Shown: piece after piece, positions 15,648-25,159 of the stretch | How the letters are laid out: every line of letters begins with the position of its first letter | How positions within the stretch are numbered: position 1 is the stretch's first letter | DNA from: an uncultured Fodinibius sp. | GTDB lineage: Bacteria; Bacteroidota; Rhodothermia; Balneolales; Balneolaceae | Direction: 5' to 3' | DNA: 64,000 nt | NCBI GenBank assembly: GCA_913056235.1 | Contig: CAJXMW010000001.1 | Coordinates: 558,001-622,000, forward strand | Notes under the pieces: model-generated | Databases searched by the model: none | Told to the model about the DNA's origin: nothing | What the model saw: the letters and a program-made list of their open reading frames with translations, nothing else | Translations under genes and position numbers: made by a program

Positions 15648-18082
15648 TGGCTGGTGACACCCTCATATCAACCAACTGCTTCCACTGCGGGGAACCCTGC
15701 GATGAGGGAGTGGTCCAGCTGGATCAGAAATCTTTTTGCTGCGAGGGATGCAAGATGGTCTATGAGATACTGAATGACAACGAGCTTAACACCTATTATT
15801 GCCTCGAAGATCAGCCGGGGATATCCTTTAAAAAACAGCAGCAAAACGGGCGTTTTGAATATTTGGATGATGAATCCGTCGTTGAACGACTGACCGACTT
15901 TAAAAACAATGGATACGTATCGGTAAGCCTGTATATCCCAAACATCCATTGCACATCTTGCGTATGGCTGCTCGAAAATCTGTACAAATTGGATAACGGC
16001 GTCACCAAGAGCAGCGTTAATTTTCTGAAGCGGGAGCTTACCATTTCGTTTAATGAGGAGCAAACCAGCCTGCGATCAATTGTAGAGCTGCTGACCTCCA
16101 TCGGATACGAGCCCGAGCTTCGACTGGAAAAGCTAGACCAAAAATCAGCCGCTTCGCCCAACCGCAAACTATGGCTTAAATTGGGCGTTGCCGGCTTTGC
16201 TTTTGGCAATATTATGCTGTTCAGCTTCCCCGAATACCTGTCGGGATCAACGCTGAGTACAGAAGGAAACTTTCATATTTTCTTTGGGATTCTGAATATC
16301 GCCCTGGCGCTGCCGGTCTTGCTTTACAGCAGCAGCGACTATCTCAAGTCGGCCTGGGCGGCCATTAAGCAGGGCGGTATTAACCTGGATGTACCCATTT
16401 CTATTGGCATCCTTTCGCTGTTTGGACGCAGCCTTTACGAAATCATGACGGGTATTGGGGCCGGGTATATGGACTCGTTTACCGGACTTGTGTTCTTTCT
16501 GCTGATCGGACGTATCGTCCAGAAAAAAACGTTTGAGCAACTATCTTTTGATCGAGATTACAAATCATACCTGCCCATTTCGGTGACGGTCCTGGATGAA
16601 GAAGGCAATGAATCATCAACCTCTATTGATGCCCTACAAGTGGGTACACACATGCTCATCCGAAACCAAGAGCTGGTACCGGCCGATGCGATCCTGCAAA
16701 ATGAAAAATGCTTTGTGGACTACAGCTTTATCACAGGAGAGTCGGAACCGGTGGAAATACAGCCCGGCGAAATTATTTATGCGGGTGGAAAAGTGGTTGG
16801 GTCTGCAGCCAACATGAGAACCGTTAAGGAAGTATCCAACAGCTACCTGACCAAGCTCTGGAATAACGCTGCTTTTAAGAATGCCGAAAAAGCCAGTATC
16901 ACCTCGCTGGCTGATCGCGTCAGTCCCCATTTTACGCTGGCCGTACTGGGCATTGCCATTGGATCAGGCATTCTCTGGTGGTCGGTCAGTGCCGAAATGG
17001 CAATCTCGGTATTCACGGCCGTGTTGATTATTGCTTGCCCCTGCGCGCTGGCACTTTCTACGCCCTTCACGCTGGGCTCGGCGCTGAACATTTTTGCCCG
17101 GAATGGCCTCTATGTCAAAGGCATTGAAGTCGTTGAGAAACTGGCCAATGCCACTTCGCTTGTGTTTGATAAAACAGGCACGCTCACCAAATCCGACGAA
17201 GCGGAGGTATCCTTTAATGGAACACTGCAGGATTCTGAACGAGCACTGATTAAATCTGCCTGCAAACAGTCCGTGCATCCGTTGAGCCAAAAGATTGTGA
17301 GCTATTTAAATGGCCAGCCGACACGGGCGGTCAACCGGTTTGACGAGGTCATGAATAAAGGCATCACAGCAGTGGTGAATGACCGCCAGGTGCTTATCGG
17401 ATCAGCTGCCTTTCTAGCTAAAAATTTGAATACCAATCTTACTCAAAATACACATCCCGGTGACGGTTCCTCTATTGTTTATGCTGCTATTGACGGTGAA
17501 TGGAAAGGCTACTTCGAGATCGACAGTGCCTACCGAACCGGCATAAAAAAACTGCTTAATAACTTCAAAAAGCACTTTTCGACCTTCCTGATATCGGGAG
17601 ATAACGACGCACAAAAAACACAGTTTACGCCATATTTCAATGAAAACACACTGTGTTTTGAACAAACGCCTCAGCAAAAACTGAATTTTATTAAAGAACT
17701 GCAGGCTGGCGATCATCAAGTAGTGATGATCGGTGACGGTCTCAATGATGCCGGGGCGTTGCAAAAAAGCGATTTCGGTATCGCGCTGACCGACAATGTG
17801 AGCTCGTTCACTCCGGCCTGTGATGCTATCCTGGATGGACAATCACTGCGCAGGTTGGACACTTTTATCAATTTTGCAAAATCAAGCATCACCATCATTA
17901 AGCTCAGCTTTGTCCTTTCCCTGCTTTATAACATTGTGGGGCTGGGATTTGCTGTAGCCGGACAACTTTCTCCACTGGTGGCAGCTATTCTTATGCCGCT
18001 GAGTTCTATCAGTATCATGCTCTTTACCACGGGTAGCACGTATATAACTGCAAAAAGAAAGGGGCTGGCAACTTGGAAGTAA
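15647..18082 (+). CDS. ccoI: Copper-translocating P-type ATPase for cbb3 oxidase (CcoI/FixI type)
   Basis: 811-residue P1B-type ATPase. The N-terminal domain carries C-F-H-C-G-E-P-C and F-C-C-E-G-C, typical of the CcoI-type metal-binding domain. A heavy-metal-associated domain follows with IHCTSCVWLLENL near residue 106. Eight membrane helices include the C-P-C motif at 464-466. The phosphorylation Asp is at 508 (DKTGT), and MIGDGLNDAG lies near 693. CcoI exports copper for insertion into the cbb3 binuclear centre, and the genes downstream support that role rather than general copper resistance. Confidence 0.93.
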   Translation: MAGDTLISTNCFHCGEPCDEGVVQLDQKSFCCEGCKMVYEILNDNELNTYYCLEDQPGISFKKQQQNGRFEYLDDESVVERLTDFKNNGYVSVSLYIPNIHCTSCVWLLENLYKLDNGVTKSSVNFLKRELTISFNEEQTSLRSIVELLTSIGYEPELRLEKLDQKSAASPNRKLWLKLGVAGFAFGNIMLFSFPEYLSGSTLSTEGNFHIFFGILNIALALPVLLYSSSDYLKSAWAAIKQGGINLDVPISIGILSLFGRSLYEIMTGIGAGYMDSFTGLVFFLLIGRIVQKKTFEQLSFDRDYKSYLPISVTVLDEEGNESSTSIDALQVGTHMLIRNQELVPADAILQNEKCFVDYSFITGESEPVEIQPGEIIYAGGKVVGSAANMRTVKEVSNSYLTKLWNNAAFKNAEKASITSLADRVSPHFTLAVLGIAIGSGILWWSVSAEMAISVFTAVLIIACPCALALSTPFTLGSALNIFARNGLYVKGIEVVEKLANATSLVFDKTGTLTKSDEAEVSFNGTLQDSERALIKSACKQSVHPLSQKIVSYLNGQPTRAVNRFDEVMNKGITAVVNDRQVLIGSAAFLAKNLNTNLTQNTHPGDGSSIVYAAIDGEWKGYFEIDSAYRTGIKKLLNNFKKHFSTFLISGDNDAQKTQFTPYFNENTLCFEQTPQQKLNFIKELQAGDHQVVMIGDGLNDAGALQKSDFGIALTDNVSSFTPACDAILDGQSLRRLDTFINFAKSSITIIKLSFVLSLLYNIVGLGFAVAGQLSPLVAAILMPLSSISIMLFTTGSTYITAKRKGLATWK

Positions 18083-18255
18083 TATTTCTACTCATAGCAT
18101 TCAGCCTGCTGGTGGCGCTCATATTTCTGGGGCTCTTTTTCTGGGCTGTACGGGATGGTCAGTACGATGACGGCCACACTCCCGCCATGCGCATTTTATT
18201 TGATAGCAAATCATCTACGAAAAAAGACAACGACAAAAACAATAACAACAATTAA
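18073..18255 (+). CDS. ccoS: CcoS, cbb3 oxidase assembly protein
   Basis: 60-residue protein with one N-terminal transmembrane helix followed by the family motif FFWAVRDGQYDD and an Asn/Lys-rich tail. CcoS is needed to put cofactors into the cbb3 catalytic subunit. The reading frame opens at a TTG (18073) inside the last codons of ccoI, overlapping it by ten bases. No in-frame ATG is upstream within the intergenic sequence, so a TTG start with translational coupling is likely. Confidence 0.9.
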   Translation: MEVIFLLIAFSLLVALIFLGLFFWAVRDGQYDDGHTPAMRILFDSKSSTKKDNDKNNNNN

Positions 18256-18261
18256 CGGATA

Positions 18262-20501
18262 ATGGGTACAGATACATCAACGGCCGGCCAAAACGTCGGC
18301 ACCGACACCTTTTACTACGACAATGAGATTGTCCGCAAATTTGGGATTGCCACCATTTTTTGGGGCATTACCGGTTTCCTTGTCGGCTTAACCGTCGCCA
18401 TAAAACTGATTTTTCCTAATTTCCTGGGCTTCATCCCAGAACTTTCCTACGGACGATTGCGACCACTCCACACCAATGCAGTAATTTTTGCCTTTGCGGG
18501 CAACGCCATTTTCTACGGCGTTTATTACTCGCTGCCGCGGCTTTGTAAAGCCTCGATGTGGAGCAATCTGCTCAGCAAAATCAACTTCTGGGGCTGGCAG
18601 GCCATCATATTATCGGCCGTCATCTCTCTGCCGATGGGGTTCAATACCAGTAAGGAATACGCCGAACTGGAGTGGCCAATCGACATCGCAATCACAATAA
18701 TCTGGGTCATCTTCGGCATCAACATGCTGATGACGATCTGGAAACGCCGTGAAAAGCACATCTACGTGGCCATCTGGTTCTATATTGCGACCTTCGTAAC
18801 GGTGGCCGTGCTCCATGTGGTTAACTCTATTGAGATCCCGGCCACTATCATGAAAAGCTACCCGATTTACGCCGGCGTACAAGATGCCCTGGTGCAGTGG
18901 TGGTACGGGCATAATGCCGTGGCCTTCTTTCTAACCACGCCATTCCTGGGGATCATGTACTACTTCATCCCCAAAGCGGCCAACCGACCGATTTTCTCAT
19001 ATCGACTATCCATTGTCCACTTTTGGTCGCTCATTTTTATCTACATTTGGGCCGGACCGCACCACCTGCTTTACACCGCACTACCGGGCTGGGCGCAGGC
19101 ACTGGGTACGGTCTTCAGCATCATGCTGATTGCCCCCTCCTGGGGTGGGATGCTTAACGGGCTGCTTACGCTCCGTGGCGCCTGGGATCGGGTTCGCGAA
19201 GATCCTGTACTCAAGTTTCTGGTCGTTGGTATTACTGCCTACGGCATGGCTACATTCGAGGGACCAATGCTCTCTATTGGCAACGTAAATGCCGTGGCAC
19301 ACTACAGCGACTATATTATTGGTCACGTGCACCTAGGCGCCCTGCTCTGGAATGGAGGGCTGTCCTTTGCGATGCTCTACTACATCACCCCGCGCATCTA
19401 CAACACCGACCTGTACTCAACCAAGCTTGCCAATGTGCACTTCTGGTTTGCTACACTGGGTGCCGTATTCTACGTCATCCCGATGTACTGGGGCGGTATC
19501 ACACAGAGCCTGATGTGGAAAGAGTTTACCACCGAAGGCGTGTTGGCTTATCCCAACTTCCTGGAGACAGTGCAGCAGATTATCCCGATGTACGCTTTGC
19601 GCGCTGTCGGTGGAACGCTCTTTATTATCGGAGCAATTTTTGCAGTCTATAACCTCTATAAAACCTCCAAAAGTGGTACGCTGGTATCGCAGGAAGAAGA
19701 CGAAGCGCAACCTATTGTTGAGCACAAGTCCGAAAACAAAGAAAAATGGCACCGGCGCCTTGAAAGCCGTCCGGTACAGTTTACAGCTCTTACATTGGTC
19801 GTCATACTCATTGGAGGTATCGTTGAGTACGTACCTACGGCCCTGATTGATTCTAACGTGCCGACCATTTCCAGCGTAAAACCGTATACCCCGCTCGAGG
19901 TCGAAGGGCGCGATATCTACATCGCTGAGGGCTGCAACAATTGCCACTCGCAGATGATTCGTCCCTTCCGATCCGAAACCGAGCGCTATGGCGAATACTC
20001 CAAAGCGGGCGAATTTGTGTATGATCACCCCTTCCTTTGGGGATCTAAACGTACCGGACCGGACCGGACCTGCACCGTATCGGCGGCAAGTATCCCGACT
20101 CGTGGCATCTGCGTCACATGGCTGACCCAACCTCCACATCGCCAGGTTCCATCATGCCGGCTTACTCGTGGTTGCTGGAACAAGAAATGGATATGGAATC
20201 TGTGGATGAGCGTATCTCAGCACTTCGCGCCGTAGGCGTCCCCTATGCAACAGGGTACGAAGAACAGGCACTGGCTGATCTTAAAGCGCAGGCTAAAGAA
20301 ATTACCCAAGGCCTCCACAAGAGCGGCTTTACGCAGATCGACGGTATCAAGATTGAATCAGACAAGAAGATCATTGCCATCATCGCCTACCTGCAGCGGC
20401 TGGGTATCGATATCAAAGGCAACAACAGCCCGTTCGAGGATCTGCCATCCAGCAAAGCGCTGGGCACCGGGATACTGGAACAACGAAATCAAAATAAATA
20501 A
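18262..20501 (+). CDS. ccoNO: Fused cbb3 oxidase subunits CcoN-CcoO, interrupted by a 5-base frameshift
   Basis: The frame from 18262 encodes CcoN (residues 1 to about 480: twelve-helix haem-copper subunit, with RLRPLHTNAV, WWYGHNAVAF and IIGHVHLGAL haem/copper histidines). A linker leads into CcoO, whose haem c site is C-N-N-C-H at 558-562. At residue 600 the frame leaves the family sequence and runs to a false stop at 20235. The true continuation (LHRIGGKYPDSWHLRHMADP) is in another frame and ends at 20501. The break sits at three tandem copies of ACCGG; two copies would give a 744-residue protein. CcoN-CcoO fusions are common in Bacteroidota, so the fusion is normal. Only the frameshift is odd: mutation, phase variation or a sequence error. 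Confidence 0.92.
20053..20070. repeat. ACCGG tandem repeat (3.6 copies) at the CcoO frameshift
   Basis: ACCGG is repeated three times and followed by ACC. The CcoO consensus here is R-T-G-P-D-L, which needs two copies; the third adds five bases and shifts the frame. Short tandem repeats of non-triplet unit are prone to slippage. Confidence 0.9.
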
Positions 20502-20506
20502 GCGCC

Positions 20507-20701
20507 ATGTACAAAGAGGTATTACGCTCAATCGAAGGAATCGGCATCTTCCCCAGCATCTCGCTGGTACTGTTTCTGGGATTCTTTACCCTGCTGATCA
20601 TTCACTTAATCAAAAAGGGTAAATCCCACTACGAGGATGCCTCTCGATTGCCTCTGGAGACGGACGAATCAATTGAAAATTATAAACAGGAATCATTATG
20701 A
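20507..20701 (+). CDS. ccoQ: CcoQ-like small cbb3 oxidase subunit
   Basis: 64-residue protein with one transmembrane helix (about residues 16-36) and a charged cytoplasmic tail. It sits between ccoNO and ccoP, exactly where CcoQ lies, and overlaps the ccoP start by four bases. CcoQ stabilises the cbb3 complex. Sequence conservation in this family is low, so the call relies on size, topology and position. Confidence 0.75.
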   Translation: MYKEVLRSIEGIGIFPSISLVLFLGFFTLLIIHLIKKGKSHYEDASRLPLETDESIENYKQESL

Positions 20702-21315
20702 AAATCAGACAAGGAGAAGAAGACAAGCTGCTGGATCACGAGTACGACGGCATTCGTGAGCTGGATAATCACATGCCGTTCTGGTGGCTCTGGCTGTTTT
20801 TTATCAGCATCGTATTTGCAGTCATGTATTTGCTATACTACCAGGTTCTGGGATGGGGCCCAACCCAGGTCGAGGAGTATGAGCAGGAAGTAGCAGCAGC
20901 CGAAGCAAAGTTTGGCGGGGAGAACAATCAGGAACCGGCGGCGAATTTCACCTGGACCGTGAGCACCGACGAGGAAGATATCCAGGCTGGCAAAGAGCTC
21001 TTCATGAGTTCCGGGCAGCTCTGCTTTACCTGCCACGGCAACAACGGGGAGGGAATGGTTGGACCAAACCTGACCGATAACTTGTGGCTCCACGGTTGCA
21101 AACCCGAAGATATTGCCACCAATATTATTAACGGCTTTCCGGATAAAGGTATGCTAGCCTATGGCAGTGGCACAAAGATAAGTAATGAAAAAGTGCAGCA
21201 ATTGGTGAGTTACATCGCATCGTTACAGGGCACCGAACCGGCCAATGCAAAAGAACCGGATATGAATCGTGCCGAACCTTGCACCGAAGGCCCACTGGCT
21301 TCTTCGGAGTCATAA
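20698..21315 (+). CDS. ccoP: CcoP, cytochrome c subunit of cbb3 oxidase
   Basis: 205 residues. The N-terminal segment matches CcoP (LLDHEYDGIRELDNHMPFWWLWLF), with one transmembrane helix near residues 30-51. A periplasmic cytochrome domain follows with a single haem site C-F-T-C-H near 110-114 and an axial-Met candidate in DKGMLAYG. Proteobacterial CcoP has two haem domains; the one-haem form is typical of Bacteroidota. It passes electrons from soluble cytochromes to CcoO and CcoN. Confidence 0.93.
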   Translation: MKIRQGEEDKLLDHEYDGIRELDNHMPFWWLWLFFISIVFAVMYLLYYQVLGWGPTQVEEYEQEVAAAEAKFGGENNQEPAANFTWTVSTDEEDIQAGKELFMSSGQLCFTCHGNNGEGMVGPNLTDNLWLHGCKPEDIATNIINGFPDKGMLAYGSGTKISNEKVQQLVSYIASLQGTEPANAKEPDMNRAEPCTEGPLASSES

Positions 21316-21344
21316 TTTCGAATAATCAATGGTAATCTAGTAAC

Positions 21345-22826
21345 ATGTCGACAGAAAAAGAGCGCCGCATTGACCAGAATTCGTACCGCGATCATATCGC
21401 AACGGTCAACGAGGAGGGCAAACGCAACTGGATATATCCCAGCAAGCCGAGTGGTCGGTATTACAAATGGCGTAATATCGTTGCCGTTTTCTTGCTATTG
21501 TTCTTCTTTTCGGGTCCCTTCATCACCATCAACGGGCAACCCCTGTTGCTGCTGAATATCCTGGAGCGCAAGTTTGTGATCTTTGGGACAGCTTTTTGGC
21601 CTCAGGACCTGCATCTGCTGGTGTTTGGTGCTCTTTCTCTAATTATCTTTATCGTCCTTTTTACGGCTGTTTTTGGACGACTTTGGTGCGGATGGGCCTG
21701 CCCGCAGACTATATTTATGGAAATGGTCTTCCGGAGGATCGAATACTGGATCGAAGGCGATCGTGCCCAGCAAATTCGCCTCAACAGGGCGCCCTGGAAC
21801 TGGACCAAAATCTGGAAAAAGACGCTCAAGCACAGCGTGTTTTTTGGGATGGCCTTCCTGATCTCCAACCTCTTCCTAGCCTATATTATTGGCAAAGATC
21901 AGTTGTTCACCATTATTACCGACCCCCCATCGCAACATCTGGCCGGCTTATCGGCCATCACTATTTTCAGCGGGGTATTTTACGGTGTATTTGCCTTTTT
22001 GCGGGAGCAGGTCTGCCACTTCATTTGTCCCTATGGACGCATGCAGTCGGTACTGCTCGACAATAACTCCATCAACGTGATGTACGATTACAAGCGCGGA
22101 GAGCCCCGTACGCCAGTCAAAGAACGTGATGACATCGGTCGCAAAGCCAGGCTAGATGATCTCGGCCTCAGCGGTGCCGATTATGGCGACTGTATCGACT
22201 GCCACCAATGCGTACGGGTCTGCCCGATGGGCATCGATATTCGCAACGGTACCCAGCTCGAGTGTGTGCACTGTACCGCCTGTATCGACGCCTGCGACGA
22301 TGTTATGGAAAAGATCGACAAGCCAAAAGGACTCATCCGATACTCCTCAGAAAACGCCATCAGCGAAGGTAAAAAGAAAATCCTAACCCCACGCGTGGCC
22401 GGCTACAGCGGTATCCTGATTGTGCTGGTCGTCACCTTCTTTACATTCTTGGGGATGCGCGCCGATACCGAAACCACGATCCTACGTCAGCCAGGTACGC
22501 TGTTCCAGGAGCTGCCCAATGACCGATATAGTAATATCTACGAGATCCGCGCGATCAACAAAACATTTGAACCCATTAATTACGAAGTTAAACTGCAGAG
22601 TCCCGACGGAGAGTTAACGCCACTGGGCGACATCCACAAGCTGCCCGCGCAGGGTTCCACCGAAGGACGGTTTTTAGTTAAGCTGCCGCAGGAACAACTG
22701 AATGGATCCAACACTACGGTAACCTTCGCCGTTTTTGCCAACGGCGAAAAAATCGAGACCATCACCTCTGGGTTTATCGGTCCGGAACCAACATCCAACA
22801 ATAAAAAAGAGGACATCAATGAGTGA
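21345..22826 (+). CDS. ccoG: CcoG/FixG, cbb3 oxidase accessory ferredoxin-like protein
   Basis: 493-residue membrane iron-sulfur protein. About five transmembrane helices include the FGRLWCGWACPQTIFME motif near residue 120. Two 4Fe-4S motifs, C-I-D-C-H-Q-C-V-R-V-C-P and C-V-H-C-T-A-C-I-D-A-C, lie near residues 286-320. A C-terminal immunoglobulin-like IG_FixG domain follows the last helix. CcoG is thought to reduce Cu(II) for CcoN assembly. It overlaps ccoH by eight bases. Confidence 0.95.
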   Translation: MSTEKERRIDQNSYRDHIATVNEEGKRNWIYPSKPSGRYYKWRNIVAVFLLLFFFSGPFITINGQPLLLLNILERKFVIFGTAFWPQDLHLLVFGALSLIIFIVLFTAVFGRLWCGWACPQTIFMEMVFRRIEYWIEGDRAQQIRLNRAPWNWTKIWKKTLKHSVFFGMAFLISNLFLAYIIGKDQLFTIITDPPSQHLAGLSAITIFSGVFYGVFAFLREQVCHFICPYGRMQSVLLDNNSINVMYDYKRGEPRTPVKERDDIGRKARLDDLGLSGADYGDCIDCHQCVRVCPMGIDIRNGTQLECVHCTACIDACDDVMEKIDKPKGLIRYSSENAISEGKKKILTPRVAGYSGILIVLVVTFFTFLGMRADTETTILRQPGTLFQELPNDRYSNIYEIRAINKTFEPINYEVKLQSPDGELTPLGDIHKLPAQGSTEGRFLVKLPQEQLNGSNTTVTFAVFANGEKIETITSGFIGPEPTSNNKKEDINE

Positions 22827-23289
22827 TAATAATCAACAGAGTAGATTTAACTGGGGCACCGGCCTTACCATTGTGATCGTTCTATTTGTCTGCGCTACGC
22901 TAAGTGTTGTCGTTTTTTTGGTGAGCCTCGATTACGAAATGGTCACCGAAAAACATTACGAAGAAGCCACGAAATACCAGCAACACATTGAACGCATAGA
23001 ACACACTGCCGCGCTTGGGGATCCCGTGGAAATAGAACTGCTGCAAGAAACCAATGCAGTGGAAATCCGCTTTCCTGTTGAAATTTCGACAGCAAATCCT
23101 CGGGGTACCATTGAACTTTACCGCCCCAGCGACTCATCACTTGACCAAAAGCTAGCACTAAAAGTGGATGAACAGGGAAAACAGCAGGTATCCACAGTAA
23201 ATCTTGCCAAAGGAAAGTGGCGGATTAAAGTAAATTGGATGGCCGATTCCACATCGTTTTTCAAAGAAAGGAATATCTTTCTATACTGA
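22819..23289 (+). CDS. ccoH: CcoH/FixH-like cbb3 assembly protein
   Basis: About 156 residues from the ATG at 22819, which lies inside the last codons of ccoG; a longer frame upstream is only overlap. One transmembrane helix (residues about 12-34) is followed by MVTEKHYEEATKYQQHIER, a FixH hallmark, and a periplasmic beta-rich domain ending in KGKWRIKVNWMADSTSFF. FixH helps assemble cbb3 oxidase. It is the last gene of the cco operon. Confidence 0.9.
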   Translation: MSDNNQQSRFNWGTGLTIVIVLFVCATLSVVVFLVSLDYEMVTEKHYEEATKYQQHIERIEHTAALGDPVEIELLQETNAVEIRFPVEISTANPRGTIELYRPSDSSLDQKLALKVDEQGKQQVSTVNLAKGKWRIKVNWMADSTSFFKERNIFLY

Positions 23290-23403
23290 TCATAAGTGGT
23301 AATAAAATTATTAGAGATCATCTCCCTTAAACCTTATTCATCTTGATTTTTCAGCGGATAGGAGGAGGGACTAAACTGGGAGAAGCTTATATTGGTATAG
23401 TGT

Positions 23404-24873
23404 ATGGACGTTCAACTCAACATATCGACCGATGAAGAGGCCATAACTCCTACGTGCGACTTCACCTATAGCTGGTGTTTAAGTTGTGGACTGTCTGAGG
23501 ATGAAGCGAATCGGTTTACCATAGCCGTCAGTGAGCTTATCAGCGATATTATTCTGTTTGCCTATCCGCATGATGGCCGTGCATATTTTGATTTAACCTT
23601 TCGCCATACGCTCTCAAACGTGGAAGTTATTGTCAGTGAGGTCGGAGAACCTTTTGATCCTGATCGGCACCGATACAATCCCCAGGAAGCCATTCAACAA
23701 GGCAATTTCGAAGGGGCCGGATTCCGGCTGATTCGGCGTTTTACCGATGAGTTTTTTTTCATTAATAAGGGCAAAGAGGGCAAGGAGTTCCGGCTAACGA
23801 AGAATTTAGATCTTCATGACCTCGACGAAATGATTGAGCTCTCACGGTCCCAAAAACCAAAAGAACCAGAGTACGAAGAAGATGAAGTGCCCGAAGTGCA
23901 ATTCCAGATTTCGCAAATCACGCCTGCCGATGCCGAAGATATCGCAAAACTGATCTACCGGACCTACGAGTACACCTATCCAAAAGAGGATCTGTATTTC
24001 CCAAAAAAGATTGAGAAGACCCTTCTTGGAAAAGAAAAACTCGGGGTAATTGCGCGAACGGAAGAAGGGGAGGGAATCGGTTATTTTGCTGTACTAAAAA
24101 AAGAGGATTCAAATATTGCTGAAGTCGGCGAAGCCGTTGTAACTCCTGCCTATCGCCGGCAGGGAGCCATGAGTAAAATGATGGAAAAGCTTATCAACAC
24201 TGCTCGAAATCAACAACTGGACGGGCTAATGGGCAAAGCCGTTACAATTCATCCTGTAAGCCAACGGGTTAATCAAAAGTTCGATTTTGTTACCACCGCC
24301 CTGATGCTGGGTGAAACCAACAAGGTAACTTACAAGGGATTTGATGAACAATATCCACAGCCGGTATCGGTGGTGATTGACTTTCTGCCATTGCAAACTC
24401 CCCACAAGAGATCGGTTTATCTTCCGGCGGAATATGCTGATATACTACAGGATACTTACAATGAGTTGAAAATTCCGGTTGCCCCCCAAAACCCACCGGC
24501 CTATAAAATGGCCGACCAATCTGACATGGAGCTTTCAATCAATTATGCAGACGCTACCGCACTGATTGTCGTCCACAAATACGGTCCCGACTTTCGATCG
24601 GTACTCTCGGATATGTTAGAAAGCCTTGAAAAACAGGAAGATCTCAATGCGATCTATGTTGACTTGCCATTGGACAATTCAGCGACCCCGGAACACCTTC
24701 CTATATTGAGGGAATTGGACTTCTTCTATTGCGGATTAGCCCCGATGTTTCATCGACAATCAGACTACCTGCGCCTGCAAAAAATTAATGCCGAACTCGA
24801 CCTGGAACTGGTAGACGTATTCTCTGACTTTGGTAAAAAAATTAAATCGCGAGTAGCCGATGAATATTGTTAA
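23404..24873 (+). CDS. Anti-sigma-like ATPase domain fused to a GNAT acetyltransferase
   Basis: 489 residues. Residues 1-145 are an RsbW-like GHKL ATPase: the N-box region AVSELISDIILFAY (41-54), a G1-like EVGEPFDPDRH and a G2-like EGAGFRLIRRFTDE. The usual N-box Asn is Asp48 here, so ATP/Mg binding may differ. Residues about 165-300 are a GNAT fold with the acetyl-CoA loop VTPAYRRQGAMSKMMEKLI. The remaining 190 residues are unassigned and include a second alpha/beta domain. The gene overlaps a STAS gene by 14 bases, so the two probably form a partner-switching pair in which the output is acetyl transfer rather than sigma-factor binding. Confidence 0.83.
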   Translation: MDVQLNISTDEEAITPTCDFTYSWCLSCGLSEDEANRFTIAVSELISDIILFAYPHDGRAYFDLTFRHTLSNVEVIVSEVGEPFDPDRHRYNPQEAIQQGNFEGAGFRLIRRFTDEFFFINKGKEGKEFRLTKNLDLHDLDEMIELSRSQKPKEPEYEEDEVPEVQFQISQITPADAEDIAKLIYRTYEYTYPKEDLYFPKKIEKTLLGKEKLGVIARTEEGEGIGYFAVLKKEDSNIAEVGEAVVTPAYRRQGAMSKMMEKLINTARNQQLDGLMGKAVTIHPVSQRVNQKFDFVTTALMLGETNKVTYKGFDEQYPQPVSVVIDFLPLQTPHKRSVYLPAEYADILQDTYNELKIPVAPQNPPAYKMADQSDMELSINYADATALIVVHKYGPDFRSVLSDMLESLEKQEDLNAIYVDLPLDNSATPEHLPILRELDFFYCGLAPMFHRQSDYLRLQKINAELDLELVDVFSDFGKKIKSRVADEYC

Positions 24874-25156
24874 GACACATAAAGAAGGGAATAAACTAGA
24901 GGTTAAGCTGAATAATGCTTTTAATCTTACTGCACGGAATAAGCTGGAAAACCGGCTTCCGAAAGAGATCACGCATCTGCAAATTGATCTAAGTGATTGT
25001 CGATTAGTAGACAGCGAAGGCGTCATCTTTATGTTTGAGTGGCAAAACACGGGTAACACACTCGAATTGATTAATCCGCCCGATATACTTTTTGAGATTA
25101 TTGAAATACTCGAACTCCGCGAACACTGGAATGCAACCATTACTGAAACCAATTAA
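24860..25156 (+). CDS. STAS-domain protein (anti-sigma factor antagonist type)
   Basis: 98-residue single STAS domain. The central motif IDLSDCRLVDSEGVIFMFEW places the phospho-acceptor Ser at residue 52, as in SpoIIAA and RsbV. The protein is on the short side for the family and its C-terminal helix is present. It starts inside the end of the ATPase-GNAT gene, which implies translational coupling and a physical partnership. Confidence 0.87.
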   Translation: MNIVKTHKEGNKLEVKLNNAFNLTARNKLENRLPKEITHLQIDLSDCRLVDSEGVIFMFEWQNTGNTLELINPPDILFEIIEILELREHWNATITETN

Positions 25157-25159
25157 CCG

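Noticed and set aside
20118-20501. Separate small gene downstream of ccoN
   Set aside because: The residues are the C-terminal part of CcoO and continue the upstream frame after a 5-base shift, so it is not an independent gene.
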